In this document: in pieces, positions 1 through 10,242 of the stretch
How positions within the stretch are numbered: position 1 is the first letter of the stretch
Layout of the letters: every line of letters starts with the position of its first letter
Source of the DNA: Monoplex corrugatus
Taxonomy: Eukaryota; Mollusca; Gastropoda; Littorinimorpha; Ranellidae
Direction: 5' to 3'
DNA length: 64,000 bases
NCBI GenBank assembly: GCA_030674185.1
Contig: CM060307.1
Span: 52,035,199-52,099,198 of the forward strand
Program-made: the position numbers and the translations under genes
The notes under the pieces: model-generated
What the model was told of the DNA's origin: nothing
The model's input: only the letters and a program-made list of their open reading frames with translations
The model's database searches: none

Positions 1-365
1 ACTGATTGATTAATTCTTTGACTCTTGGATGGATTGATCGATTGATCCATTGACTGGTTGCTGATTAAGTACTTGATCGGGACAGTGATTCATTTGAAAC
101 TGATCAAATTGTACGTGTGATTTGGTTGACTAGTTGATTTATAGATGAGCATTTTCATTGGGTTACTAATTGATTGTGAAATGGTTGTTTATTTAACTGA
201 TGTGGTTTTTATGGTTAATTGAATAATTGATTGATAGATGGTTGATCGATCGTTTGCCACAGTACAGTGAATATGCTAAGTATTCGTTTGATTCGATTGA
301 TAAAGTGACGTGATTATTTCACAAGACAGTTGCTTAACTGATTAATTGTTGATCGATTGGTGACT
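1..365. repeat. Degenerate ATTG/TTGA tetranucleotide-rich tract
   Basis: The first ~365 bases are strongly enriched for TTGAT and GATTGATT words in imperfect tandem, for example around 1-60 and 215-250. This looks like a decayed tetranucleotide microsatellite. No coding frame is seen. Confidence 0.6.
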
Positions 366-591
366 GTGTTTATTCACTGGCCATTATCTATACTGAGAGA
401 TTAAATGTGCACGCGTACGCGCGCATCGCTGAAGTAGAAACTGAGCAAAGCATCGAAAGTGACAATTTTCGAAGATGTAATTATATGCATTGAAAAATTG
501 GTGTAAATCACAAAAAGCCCCATTTCCCTCCCCACCCCATTGACTATTGTATTGTGGACTAAGGCCGATGTACATTAAAACAGTTCTGAGT

Positions 592-627
592 TCTCTATCT
601 CTCTCTCTCTCTCTCTCTCTGTCTCTT

Positions 628-679
<52 letters not shown>

Positions 680-700
680 CTCTCTCTCTTCTCTCTTCCA
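592..700. repeat. (CT)n microsatellite
   Basis: Nearly pure CT dinucleotide tract with a few CTTT and CTGT interruptions. Translations of it give only Ser-Leu or Arg-Glu runs and are not genes. Confidence 0.95.
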
Positions 701-929
701 TTATCTCTTTCTGGAAACATCTGCTTTAAAATGCCTTAAAAATTAAAAATAAAACTTTTCTTTAGAAATATCAATCATTTCAGATTGGCACTGACTACTC
801 ATGCAAGGCATACTTTTTGTTGTTTTGTTTTCGTTTGTGTTTGTGTATGTGGTTTTGTGCAAGTTTTTGTTTCTTTTTGGTCACCAAAGGGGCACCACCG
901 CCCTCTTCATGAAATATATCCTTTCGCAA

Positions 930-1125
930 ATGAGATTTTTTTTTTGCAAATACTCAGCAGTGTGGCGGGACTCAGAAGAAGTCTGTTTGTGCTAAAGACT
1001 GTCGTGATCGAAAGAATACATTGTATAGGCCATAGATGCAATGATAGAAGAATCTTTGGTGCCGTTTGAACGAAAAAGGAGATGGGTGGGAACACTTGAC
1101 TGAAGTGTTTTAGTAATCATGTCTG
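930..1125. repeat. Dispersed repeat P, copy 1
   Basis: This ~190-bp stretch aligns by eye to 5585-5785 in the same orientation. Shared blocks are GCAAATA..CAGTGT near the start, a CTGTC..GATCGAAAG-like block, ATGAT..TCTTTGGT and a TTGA.TGAAGTG.TTTA end. Both copies lie a few hundred bases downstream of a CT array. No ORF is conserved, so it is a noncoding dispersed repeat of unknown class. Confidence 0.55.
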
Positions 1126-1345
1126 AGATGAGATCTGATGGCCAGTGGTAACGTGCTTTCGTGCTTTATATTAGCCCGACCCATTCTCACACACGCTTCA
1201 AAACACCCATCTCCTATCCCCACCCCTACCTTTTCAACCTTCTATTCGCCTTCTTCTCTCACCCCCCAACACGCGCGTACGTGAACTGCGAACATACAGG
1301 CACTAACACAAGCTCATTCCCGTGCACATATACACATACGCTAGC

Positions 1346-1390
1346 ACACAGACACACACAGACATACACAGACACACACAGACACACACA

Positions 1391-1473
<83 letters not shown>

Positions 1474-1495
1474 TGTGTGTGTGTGTGTGTGTATA
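1346..1495. repeat. (AC)n followed by (GT)n microsatellite
   Basis: GACACACA units lead into a long AC run, which flips at CACACGTGTG (about 1465-1475) into a GT run. The two arms are self-complementary and could form a hairpin or cruciform. Confidence 0.95.
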
Positions 1496-1702
1496 CATAT
1501 ATATGCACACACACGCATATACATAGACACACAAACGCACACACTCTTTCATGACGCGATCTCCCACACATCTTTAAATCAAAATACTTAATAGCTACCT
1601 GGCTGAACCTGTCTCTCAGTGACAAAAAAGCTACTTACTGAGTAGCTTTCATCGGCGATCCGGCCGACTTCTTCAGCGCAACTGCTGGGTTGAGAACTGG
1701 CT

Positions 1703-2041
1703 TCAGTGCGCACCGCCGTGAGCGAACTCACGACAGTGCGACTGAATAAGTGAGGAGTACACCGATGGCAGGTTGTGCCGGCCCCGGTCACGGTTGAGGG
1801 TGGGGTTCCTTGCGGCGATGTAAACTGCCTCCTTTACTCCCCTCTGGAACCATCTTGCTTCTTTGTCGAGAACTTGCACGCTGTCCTTTTCAAAGTAGTG
1901 TTGGGTGTGGGTCAGATGTTCTCCCACTGAAGAGGACTCACGTTTGTGTTCTTTTAGTCTTTTGTGCAAGTTGCGCTCAGTTTCGCCAATATAACTATGG
2001 TCACAATCCCGGCAGTCTATCTTGTATATCACCCTGATGTG
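1703..2041 (-). pseudogene. Penelope-like GIY-YIG endonuclease domain
   Basis: The minus-strand frame opens with VIYKIDCRDCDHSYIGETER, which fits the GIY-YIG core (IYKI...SYIGET) with the Cys-x-x-Cys-like pair seen in Penelope-like elements. It continues through a KRLKEHK helix and a GVKEAVYI...NP.LNRDRGRHNLP tail, where the conserved Glu and Asn fall. In the family this nuclease nicks the target to prime reverse transcription. The preceding frame (2029-2304) holds the linker with VSMPYVSGVTEALSRK and is offset by one frame. The domain itself is intact for ~110 codons. Confidence 0.85.
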
Positions 2042-2314
2042 TCCAATTTGTCTGTTTTGTCTTTGGGGTGGACTAACTGGCTTCTGATGGTGTTAGTGGG
2101 CTTGGCGTGGACACTGACTCCCAACTTCCCGATCTTCCTGCTGAGAGCCTCAGTGACGCCGCTGACGTATGGCATGGAGACGTGCCCTCTCGAAGGGGTT
2201 GGCCGTTCAGTGGAGGGGTGGGGTATGGTTTTCTTGCCCCCTGGAATATCCCAGGCCCACTTCTGGTATCCTGACACACTGAGTACTTTTTTGATGTACT
2301 GCACCTCTTCTTCT

Positions 2315-2665
2315 CTAGCAGATGGTCTTCGCTCGGTGGGTGAGGGTGCGGATTACTCCAAGCTTGTGTTCCAGTGGCTGGTGACTGTCAAATTGTAAGT
2401 ACTGGTCCGTGTGGGTCGGCTTTCTATAGACGGAGAAGGCGAGGCCTGTCTCCATCCGGGTGATGCGGGTATCCAACATCGCGATGCTGCCGTTCTCTTC
2501 TACCTCATAGGTGAGCTTGATGGCAGGGTGTTGGTTGTTGAGATGGTTCGTGAAGTCTTCTACCACCGATCTTTTCAGTACAGTCATAGTGTCGTCCATG
2601 TAGCGGCCCCAGTAGCGTGGAGGAGTGTGGAACGACGCCAAAGCCAAAAATACTTCTATAGTTGC
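2315..2665 (-). pseudogene. Penelope-like reverse transcriptase, C-terminal part
   Basis: The minus-strand frame contains RYMDDTM, the RT catalytic motif C, then a HTDQYLQFDSHQP segment characteristic of Penelope-like RTs and a GVIRTLTHRA block. The frame ends at a TAG (2315-2317), but the homology (REEEVQYIKK...) continues one frame over, so the stop is a frameshift artefact. The first ~30 codons upstream of 2665 do not look like RT. Enzyme role in the family: RNA-templated DNA synthesis at the target site. Confidence 0.85.
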
Positions 2666-2699
2666 CCCTACCTTCGACATCGATGTTTCAAACAATTAC

Positions 2700-3500
2700 G
2701 TAAACAGCAGAAATGTATCTTTGTTTATTTTCCAGGTTTTCCCCCTATGTGCTACACATTTTTTCTGTTTCTTGAGAAAATAAATTTGTGGAATGATACC
2801 TATGTATTTGCCTTTACAGTTATAAAATTCGTCATGTAAGAGAATCAGGTCTGATATTTTGTCCGTTTTGTCCAAGAAGTATAATCTTTTGAGTAAATGT
2901 TACTGAGGTGGTGTTGGCACATAGCCGTTCCGGATAAACGTTTAATGTTATTGCCGAAAAGGTTTATCAGTTTGCAAATCCAAAACTTGTGGTGTCAACT
3001 GTTCTGCTCAGTTCTGCAGAATAAACAGATGTTGCATTCTTTACACTGAGAACAAGATTTGTTGCCAGAATACGTTGTACTTATCTCATTTGAAACCAGT
3101 TGATTTTAATTTCACTAAAAATCTTTTTAAATGAAATGCACCATTCGATTTTTTCACCAAGTCTTACTTTCTATTAGTTACAGCGTTTACGTCTAGTTCT
3201 GTCCAGAGTTAGGATTCTATGATAAAACTATGCACCCATGTATACAGAACAAATACGTTTAAGTATTTTTGAACAGACATTGACGCATTATTTTCGAAAC
3301 ATATGCCTTTCGTTTCGAACAAATGACATAACAGCACGTAAAACCTCTTTGAAATACCCATATGGCAGAATTTTGCCATCTAGATTCAATGAAAACAGTA
3401 CAGACTTTCGTTCAGTTTCTATTATCAAGCAATGTGAGTTAAATACATAAGATTAAGGTATCAGCAAATAAAAGTATTTTTGATACTTGCATGTATCCAC
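2700..3500. other. Unassigned AT-rich DNA
   Basis: No coding frame with recognisable motifs, no tandem structure and no tRNA-like boxes were seen. Base composition resembles the rest of the noncoding background. Confidence 0.5.
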
Positions 3501-3504
3501 AGAA

Positions 3505-3506
<2 letters not shown>

Positions 3507-3573
<67 letters not shown>

Positions 3574-3575
3574 GT
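3507..3575. repeat. (CT)n then (CTTT)n microsatellite
   Basis: Pure CT run passing into CTTT tetranucleotides. Confidence 0.95.
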
Positions 3576-3689
3576 CCCTCTGATTCGCTCTCTCCTCCCC
3601 TCCATCCCCCCTCTCTCTTTATTTCCCTCTCAAACACGTATGCAGATAGAAAGACAAAAACAGACACACAGAAAAGGTCCAGCATCGAG

Positions 3690-4715
3690 AGACAGATTCT
3701 TGTAACACAAAAAGTACAGGATCACAGACAATTGTAGAAGCCCTTATACATGTGCAGGCACAATGCTGTGCACACTGAGAGATGGCCTTCTCTTAGCACC
3801 AGTCCCATAGAACCGGTCACTTCCAGCTGATTTCCACAGGGGAAGAAACGATTACAAGACACCAACACTTGCGGCACAACTTAAGCCTTCAATGCCCTTG
3901 TCTCTCACACATGGACAAAATAATTAGAATGGTCACATGGTCCTCTGCCCTACAACCACCACGTAATCTCACACCTCATTAGTGTCAGTCTTGCAGAGAG
4001 ATTCAGAAGAATGTTGACTTTAAAATGGATTCAGCGTACTACGACAGTTCCATTCACCAATAATGATCTAGAAAACTCCTCCAGTTTTCTTCATTCAATC
4101 ATTTGGTGTATATTTTGTTTTGTTTTTTGTCTCTGTTCCTTCCTTCCTTTCTTTTTATCTCTTTCCTTGAATAAGAATGTAGCGAAACGCCATGTGCATA
4201 ACTACATTTTCACCCGTTTTAACGACAAAAACACATCCCAACTAAAACATATTATCTGTATATTTTTTCTAACAATTTGAAAGAAAAAGTTGTAATCCCC
4301 AAATGGCACAGATTGTCCAGAAACAGCAGGATGTTCTGTAGTCAAAGGCTGGGACTATGCATATTCTTTTGCAAGACAGCCCCGACATAACAAACGGCCA
4401 GATTTTTCATGTTTCCCCAGACTCATAAAAAAAGAGCCATTGTAGATCCTGGCTTGTTAAGAAGCATACTCTAGCTGTGATTTTTGTACATTTTATCTCT
4501 TTTCTTGACTTTCAGATAGTCTGAACAGTAAATCACCTTAATCTTCACAGGTAAAAAATGGGAAGGTGGTGGTGGTGATGGTGGTGAACGCAGGGGAAAC
4601 GACAGGGAATGTAGATAAAAGGGACAGATGCATTGATGAATGTAATAAAGAGAGTAAAGGAGTTTTGTTTCTTAATAAACAAAAGGGAAAATGCAAAGTC
4701 AATAACAAAGAAAGC
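3690..4715. other. Unassigned noncoding DNA
   Basis: No gene or repeat unit that I can name. A short GGTGGT/GATGGT-rich patch occurs near 4565-4590. Confidence 0.45.
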
Positions 4716-4716
4716 A

Positions 4717-4765
4717 CAAAATAAATAAATAAATAAATAAATAAATAGATAGATAAATAAATAAC
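4717..4765. repeat. (AAAT)n/(GATA)n microsatellite
   Basis: Tandem AAAT units with a few GATA variants. Confidence 0.9.
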
Positions 4766-5309
4766 AATGATGACAAAATAAAATCTGCCAGTCTTATCAA
4801 TATGGCAGTGAACATGTACATTTCCTTTTCATTGTTTTGCTTACGCTAGTATTCTCTTCAAATATGACAAAATTTTGCAACATTCTCACCGACTGGGTAT
4901 GCACGTAGTCTTTTCCGTACTGAGAGCAGATGATGATAGTATTATTCTTCCCATGTGAAACCAGGACAGAATGGGAATGTTGGAACAGAAAGACTGATCA
5001 TAGCAGGGGAGCGAAGGGAGTAGGTGATGACAGGAATGACAGGATGGAAATAAGAGAACGAAAAGGAACGACTTACTCGTCTCCCTGTGCCTGTAACAAC
5101 TCCACTCTTCCACCTCCACCGCATTGTAATTGTCATATCCCTTTCGTTCTGGCAGCTCCCTCCCCCTCCCAAAACATATTTGCTCTCTCATTACCATCTC
5201 AACATCTTTTTTGACTGTCTCATCCCCTTCCCTGCAACAGGTTTGCTTTTGTTCTTTCACTTTCTACCCACCCTGTTACAGGGAGGAAAATGAAGCAGCG
5301 AACTAAAGT

Positions 5310-5315
<6 letters not shown>

Positions 5316-5380
<65 letters not shown>

Positions 5381-5475
5381 TTTCTCTCTCCCTCTCTCTC
5401 TCCCTCTCTCTCTCTCTCACTCGCCCTCACTCTCTCACTCGTCCACTCTCTCACTCGCCCTCTCTCTCTCTCGCT
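5316..5475. repeat. (CT)n microsatellite, 160 bp
   Basis: Long CT tract whose distal part carries CACTCGCC-type interruptions in a loose higher-order pattern (5417-5465). The interval 4770-5310 before it holds no recognisable feature. Confidence 0.95.
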
Positions 5476-5584
5476 GGAAACCTACACTTTATCTACTTGA
5501 ATTAACGTTTCATTTCATTTCATTTTACCTAAGTGGACATTCCGAATGACAAAGGACACCACTGCTTTTTACTGGAAAAGTATC

Positions 5585-5785
5585 ATTTTGCAAATATTTG
5601 GCAGTGTTGCCAGACTCAACTGTGTTCCCATTAAGAAAAATGCTAAATGAGGCAGTTTTTGCTTAAGGCTGTCTTGGTTGAAGGGATACTTGTGAGCACT
5701 CTGTGCGATGATGGGGTCTTTGGTTTGGTTTAGGGTAAGATTGAGAGAGTGGAAACAATTGATTGAAGTGCTTTAAGAATCACAG
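5585..5785. repeat. Dispersed repeat P, copy 2
   Basis: Same-orientation counterpart of 930-1125, about 65-70% similar by eye, ending in TTGATTGAAGTGCTTTA-like sequence. It also follows a CT array. Confidence 0.55.
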
Positions 5786-5862
5786 AAGGTCTCCAAACAG
5801 ACAGGTTCTTGGAGACCAGGGATATGGTTCCAATCAAAGAGGTTCTTTAGAGAGCAGGGATA

Positions 5863-5996
5863 TTGACTATGGCCATACCACAAAAGCCGAAGTGTCGTCA
5901 CTGGTTTGGTCATGTGTGTTGCATGGAGGGAGGCAGAATTTGCAAAACGTCCTCAACAGCCAACTTCCATTACAGAAAAGGCTGTCCAGTCGCTGA
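5863..5996 (+). pseudogene. Non-LTR retrotransposon RT tail fragment
   Basis: The plus-strand frame shows WFGHVCCMEGGRICK, matching the conserved C-terminal 'W.GHV.RM..GRIPK' region of APE-type non-LTR reverse transcriptases, followed by a KGCPVA remnant of the K.PVGRP motif. Only ~45 codons survive. It abuts the 3' terminus of the opposite-strand RTE copy at about 5997, so the RTE may have inserted beside or into it. Confidence 0.6.
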
Positions 5997-6104
5997 CAGC
6001 TGCACTTTCATTATCATCATCAAGTGCCCTGCCTCATGGCGTTGGCGATCATGGACCTCCATCTGTCTCTGTCTCTTGTTGCCCCAAGCATCTCCTCCAC
6101 CCTC

Positions 6105-6470
6105 CTTAATAGTTTCTTTCCCTTCGACAATTCCACACTGTTCTTCTGCTATTTCTCTTTTGATTCTATTCCTTGCCCTCATCATGATTATTCTTAATAG
6201 GATCTTGGTTACATGACTCATCAAACTGATTGTGCGATGGAGTTCGCATTCTATAGCCCCTGTCTTCTTTGGAAGTGCAGTGAAAATTGATTTTGACATA
6301 TCTTTGGGGATTTTTCCAGGGTCGTAAATTTCATTAGGAGGATTGTTATTTTTTCTATACCAAATTCCTCCAGGGCTTCAATCATCTCTGTAGTAATGTT
6401 GTCTGGTCCTGGGGCTTTTCCTGGTTTCATCTTTTTCAATGCTGCTCTAACTTCATCTTTCATTGTGGGT
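6105..6470 (-). pseudogene. RTE reverse transcriptase N-terminal fragment
   Basis: Contains KKMKPGKAPGPDNITTEM, the conserved start of non-LTR RT, then (after a frameshift near 6300) an SLMSHVTKILLRII block. It ends at the internal deletion breakpoint near 6110. No catalytic YADD motif is present. Confidence 0.8.
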
Positions 6471-6559
6471 GGTCCTTCGAAGTTCTTTCTTATAATGTGT
6501 TCTGCGTTTCTGTCATCTGCAAAAAGGTCTTTAATGTACTCTCCCCATCTGTCTAATAT

Positions 6560-7384
6560 TTAGTTGTTGTTTTTTTTCATGAGAATCGTACCATCTTTCG
6601 ATTTTAAGCAACCAGTTGATGTGCATGTATTTTTCCTGTGAACAATTTCTTCAATTCGTCTGTACATACCCTGAGGATCCGTTTTGTGTTGGTCTTCTAT
6701 TTCTTTGCATTTTGTTTTCAGCCAAGCTTCCTTAGCTTCCTTGCATCTATTCCTGATTTCTTTATTTATCTTTCTGTATATTTCCTCGTTTCTCTTTGCC
6801 TTCCTCCCTTCCTCCGTCAAGCCTAAAATTTCTTTTGTCATCCAGTTCTTTTTTGCTTTTCTATCTACTACAGGGATTTCTTCACAAGCTTCATTTATCG
6901 TATTTCTCAACTTTGTCCATTGTTCCTCACTGTCACCAACGTCTTCCAGAGCACTGAATTTGTTTTGAACATGTACATTAAATTTTTGATGCATCACTTC
7001 ATCTGTCTTTAAGAGTCCAAGATCTAGTTTGATGTTGATTTTGGTCTGTTTCCTTTTCCGTAATTTCAACCTAAATCTTCCCACTACAGGACTGTCGTCA
7101 CTGTTGCAGTCTGCTCCTGGTAGTGTTTTTGCTGACAGTAAGGAATTTCTAAATCTTTTATTAATGAGGATGTAGTCAATCTGATTTTTGGTATCATCTC
7201 CTGGACTCATCCAAGTCCATTTTCTTCTATTAGGCTGTTCAAACCAGGTGTTTCCTACTATGAACTCATTCATCTGTGCCCATTCTACAAGTTTCCCTCC
7301 CCTTTCATTTCGTGTACCAAGGCCATGAGGTCCAACTATATCCTCTACCCTATCCTTTTCCACTTTAGCATTAAAATTTCCCAT
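6560..7384 (-). pseudogene. RTE endonuclease C-terminal part and linker
   Basis: The frame is open for 274 codons. It begins with MGNFNAK (canonical GDFNAK), followed by GLGTRNERG, NTWFEQPNRRKWTW, NQIDYIL and LPGADCNSDDSP, the ordered blocks of an APE-type endonuclease. Two catalytic positions are altered: the Asp of GDFN is Asn and the His of the SDH motif is Asp. The N-terminal ~100 residues of the domain are missing because the element is 5'-truncated. A ~170-residue linker follows, rich in Lys and Glu, and the frame ends at an A/T-rich slip near 6560. The long open frame suggests moderate age, but the active site is lost. Confidence 0.8.
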
Positions 7385-7860
7385 TATTAAGTTATATGTT
7401 CAGAGTACGTTTGAATATTTAAAGTAGACATCAAGAAATGGCTCAGAAAACGTAGCTTACAATTTGTCTGAAAATGAAGGAGTGCATTTGTTTTAGTCAT
7501 CACTGTTCAAAGAAATGTAATGGAATAAAATATTTCAGAAAATTGAAATGATGAAGAAAATTAACAATAAGTCGCTTCAGATTAGATTAATACAACGCTT
7601 ACTAGCAGCATACGTTCTGTTAACAAAAATGGTTATTAAAACAGATAAAGCTCGTGCTGTATGTAGTAATGATCCAGATAGTTTGCAATAGATGTGTTGG
7701 AGATACCAAGTGGTGTAAATATTCTGGCAACAACTCCGAACAGATTTTGTGAACGTTTGTATAAAAATGGATGCAAAATAGGAGACATAAAACCCGTATG
7801 CAAGATAGAACTTCGAGAGCTTACCAACTCATAGAGCTTATAGGAACCAGAAGCAGCAGG

Positions 7861-8045
7861 GAAGTTTCCGTCTTTTTCTCCTAATCTTGTATTTGGTGTT
7901 TGTTTGTGGTCTTACATTCACGCTTGACAAAGGCCAACTGGCCCAAAATTTGCGCCTGTCTTGTCTTGTTGTATTAAATACGTGTTCTGATTATATTTTG
8001 TTTTTCTTATTCCTGTTTGCTTGAACGCGGGCAGTCGGACTTGTT
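7861..8045 (+). repeat. Dispersed repeat with hammerhead-like core, copy 1
   Basis: The block CGCTTGACAAAGGCCAACTG and following GGCCCAAAA aligns with 37990-38030. The homology continues through a TTGTTG/TTAAATA stretch to a GAACGC..GCAGTC block near 8022-8036. AGGCC-AACT-GGCC forms a perfect small hairpin. In copy 2 the flanks read TGATGA and CCGAAAA, the arrangement of a hammerhead ribozyme core. Here both core boxes are mutated. Flanking DNA 7400-7860 and 8046-8625 shows nothing else I recognise. Confidence 0.5.
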
Positions 8046-8708
8046 TTGGATTTCTGAGAGCTTATGTGCAGGCTTAATTTAAGGTTATGTCATGATTGTT
8101 GTGGATGTTCTCCATGATGAGGCATCAGTGACGTCAGTGCATATGGAATTCACTCCGACTGCAGAGACGTTACCTTGAGAAACCGAAACTGAAACTTTAT
8201 GTTAATGCTGATGCTGCATCTGAAACATTTGCTGAGACAGTGGTACTGTTTGGATATTCCACTAGTTTTGGATTTGTTAACACATTAGATTTAGTTATGT
8301 TTCGTGCAAAATGTTACATATGTAGATAATACCCCTCATTAACCTGTTCAAGAAGTATTTAAAAGGCGTTTGTCATGTTATCATCTATGCATCATTAATG
8401 AATATGAAGAAAATATTCATGTATGACCTGCTTCCCTACCAAGGATTGACAATCGTGATAAATGTCTACATCAAGAGGTGTTCATGCCTATCTTTCTCTT
8501 TAATGCAGGTAATGGATCATTTCAGCCGTTTTTCTTAAATCTTTTCAAAGATTCCCCTACTCCATCTCGAAAAAAAAATTAAACGATTCTTTACACATCA
8601 GCTGGTCGCATTTGATGTAATAACAAACAACAACAACAACAACAACAACAACAATATTTTATTTATGTAGCGCAAAATCTTGATAAAATCAAATCTAAGC
8701 GCTGAAAA

Positions 8709-8735
8709 AGACACACACGCACGCACGCACACACA

Positions 8736-8815
<80 letters not shown>
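8709..8815. repeat. (ACGC)n/(AC)n microsatellite inside L2-like 3' region
   Basis: Lies between the conserved AAGCGCTGAAAAAGAC block and the GGGGAGAAAGAATAAAAGCA block. The same position is occupied by an array in copy F (56877-57003). Confidence 0.9.
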
Positions 8816-8816
<1 letters not shown>

Positions 8817-8943
8817 GGGAGAAAGAATAAAAGCAATGGAAAATTATAGAGAGCATACATGTATTATATACAATTATATATTACAAAGTGATTCCCCTCC
8901 GAGTGGAGACAGGCTGCAGAGGGGATTGAGTGAGGTCAGGATT

Positions 8944-10074
8944 TTATGCGGAGGAGAAAAGGTGAGTTTTGAGAGCGGACTTGAAGGAGACAAAAGTAGG
9001 TTGCTGACGGACTGAGAGAGGAAGTTTGTTCCAGGAGAGTGGACCAGAAACAGAGAAGGCTCGTGGACCATAGGTATTGAGCTTAGTGCGTGGACAGCGA
9101 AAAGTCAGAGGATCGGAGGCAGAGCGGAGGGTACGTGAGGGAAGATAGATCTCAAGTAGGCTTGACAGGTAATCGGGGGCTGCGTTATTGAGGCTTTTGT
9201 AGCACATGGTGTCTAGTTTGTACTGTATGCGCTTTGATACAGGGAGCCAGTGAAGTTGTGCCAGGAGAGGAGATATGTGGTCAGCTTTTTTCTTTTTGAG
9301 TACAAGGCGTGCAGCATTGTTTTGAATGCGCTGTAGGATGTGAATGGTGGAGGCAGGAAGACCAGACAGGAGTGAATTGCAATAGTCAATGCGAGACATT
9401 ATGAAGGAGAGATCGAGTTTTGCAGTTGTTTCGACAGAGAGATACTTCCTGATCAGGCTTATACGATGGAGGTGATAGTAGCAAGATCTGGCAGTTTGAG
9501 AAACAAAGTTGTTCATGGAGAGGGTAGAGTCAATGCAGACACCAAGGTTTTTAGCTGAATCAATGGTATCAAAGGCTGCAGACAGATCAAGGAGTGTGAG
9601 GAGAGAGACTTTGCCAGTATCAGTTGCAAGGAGGAGATTTTGAGAATGTGTAGCAGGGCAGTTTCAGTGTTATGGCACTGGCGGTAGGCTGACTGGAAAG
9701 GATTGAGGAGATTGTTGGCAGACAGGTGAGAGTTCAGCTGGTTGAGGACAACTTTTTCGATGAGTTTTGACAAGAAAGAGAGATTAGAGATAGGCCCGGT
9801 AATTTTTCAGTTCATTTGGGTCTAAATTGTATTTCTTGAGGAGAGGGTGAACAATAGCAGACTTGAAAGAATCTGGGACAGTTCCAGTTTGAAGAGAAGT
9901 GTTGATGATGTCAGTGATGAATGGGAGGAGAGTAGGGAGACAGTCAGAGTAGAGAGAACCTGGAAGAGGATCCAGTTCGCAGGTTTTGAACGACATGGAT
10001 CTGATTGTGTTGAGAATTTCTTCTTGTGAGACTGGGGTAAAAGTAGTAAGAGGTGTGCCAAAGTTTACATACAT
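8944..10074 (-). pseudogene. L2-like reverse transcriptase, deleted and frameshifted
   Basis: The N-terminal piece (9784-10074) carries KTCELDPLPGSLY and HPLLKKYNLDPNELKNYR, typical early RT blocks. The middle piece (9570-9773) has LNPFQSAYRQCHNTETALLH. The C-terminal piece (8944-9560) runs from LGVCIDSTLSMNNF through SRIDYCNSLLSGLP, HWLPVSKRIQYKL and YLPSRTLRSA to the native C-terminus. The catalytic palm with GVPQ and YADD is missing because of the 468-bp deletion. The family role is target-primed reverse transcription. Confidence 0.85.
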
Positions 10075-10242
10075 GTGAAATACTTGTATAGAAGTGTGTT
10101 TAATATCATGTATGAGTATGTTTGTTTCTTTGTCCGTTTTGTTTATTCATATACTCGTATTTGTTTTATTTTCATAAAATGTTAGAATAAAATAAATCGT
10201 AGACACACAGACACACAGACACACACAGGGGAGCACACTTCA

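Larger units (their letters stand above)
1600..2665 (-). mobile_element. Penelope-like element, 5'-truncated and frameshifted
   Basis: Read on the minus strand this carries, in order, the end of a reverse transcriptase (YMDD at about 2591-2602), the linker typical of Penelope-like elements, and a GIY-YIG endonuclease domain. That RT plus GIY-YIG pairing is diagnostic of canonical endonuclease-bearing Penelope-like elements. Protein similarity stops near 2665, so most of the RT fingers and palm is missing. Two single-base-type frameshifts (near 2315 and near 2032) break the frame, so this copy is dead. The low-coordinate end near 1600 lies about 110 bp from the AC/GT microsatellite. Confidence 0.88.
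5997..7395 (-). mobile_element. RTE-like retrotransposon copy A, internally deleted
   Basis: On the minus strand the copy runs from the endonuclease (7395) through the endonuclease-RT linker to the start of the RT, then jumps directly to the element's 3' terminus with a short ATG/GAT tail (about 6000-6025). The breakpoint is near 6105-6112: the RT sequence around FVEGKGTI is fused to the terminal ..RDRDRW..IANAMRQGT-type coding end seen in other copies (20270, 48530). The middle of the RT, including the catalytic palm, is absent. The 5' end is truncated inside the endonuclease. The family is RTE-like, judged by the GDFNAK / PGADC / NQIDYIL endonuclease pattern. Confidence 0.85.
8628..10078 (-). 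mobile_element. L2/CR1-like retrotransposon copy E
   Basis: Minus-strand element with RT coding at 8944-10074 and a 3' region ending in GCGCTACATAAATA-type sequence and a (TTG)n tail (AAC repeats at 8628-8655 on the plus strand). It is 5'-truncated in the RT fingers at about 10078. Compared with copy F (56803-58548) it differs at only a handful of bases over long stretches, but has a 468-bp internal deletion (junction near 9565) and single-base frameshifts near 9640 and 9795. The 3' region holds an ACGC/AC microsatellite at 8709-8815. Confidence 0.88.

Noticed and set aside
1161..1625. Several ORFs of His-Thr or Cys-Val repeats on both strands
   Set aside because: They are translations of AC/GT microsatellites. 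The same applies to similar ORFs at 8.7, 11.2, 16.2, 22.5, 27.6, 43.4, 51.3, 53.1, 54.6, 57.0 and 61.5 kb.
1600..1660. Hammerhead ribozyme at the Penelope-like 3' end
   Set aside because: CGATGA and a stem are present but the required GAAA box after stem II is missing (TTTTGTC instead).
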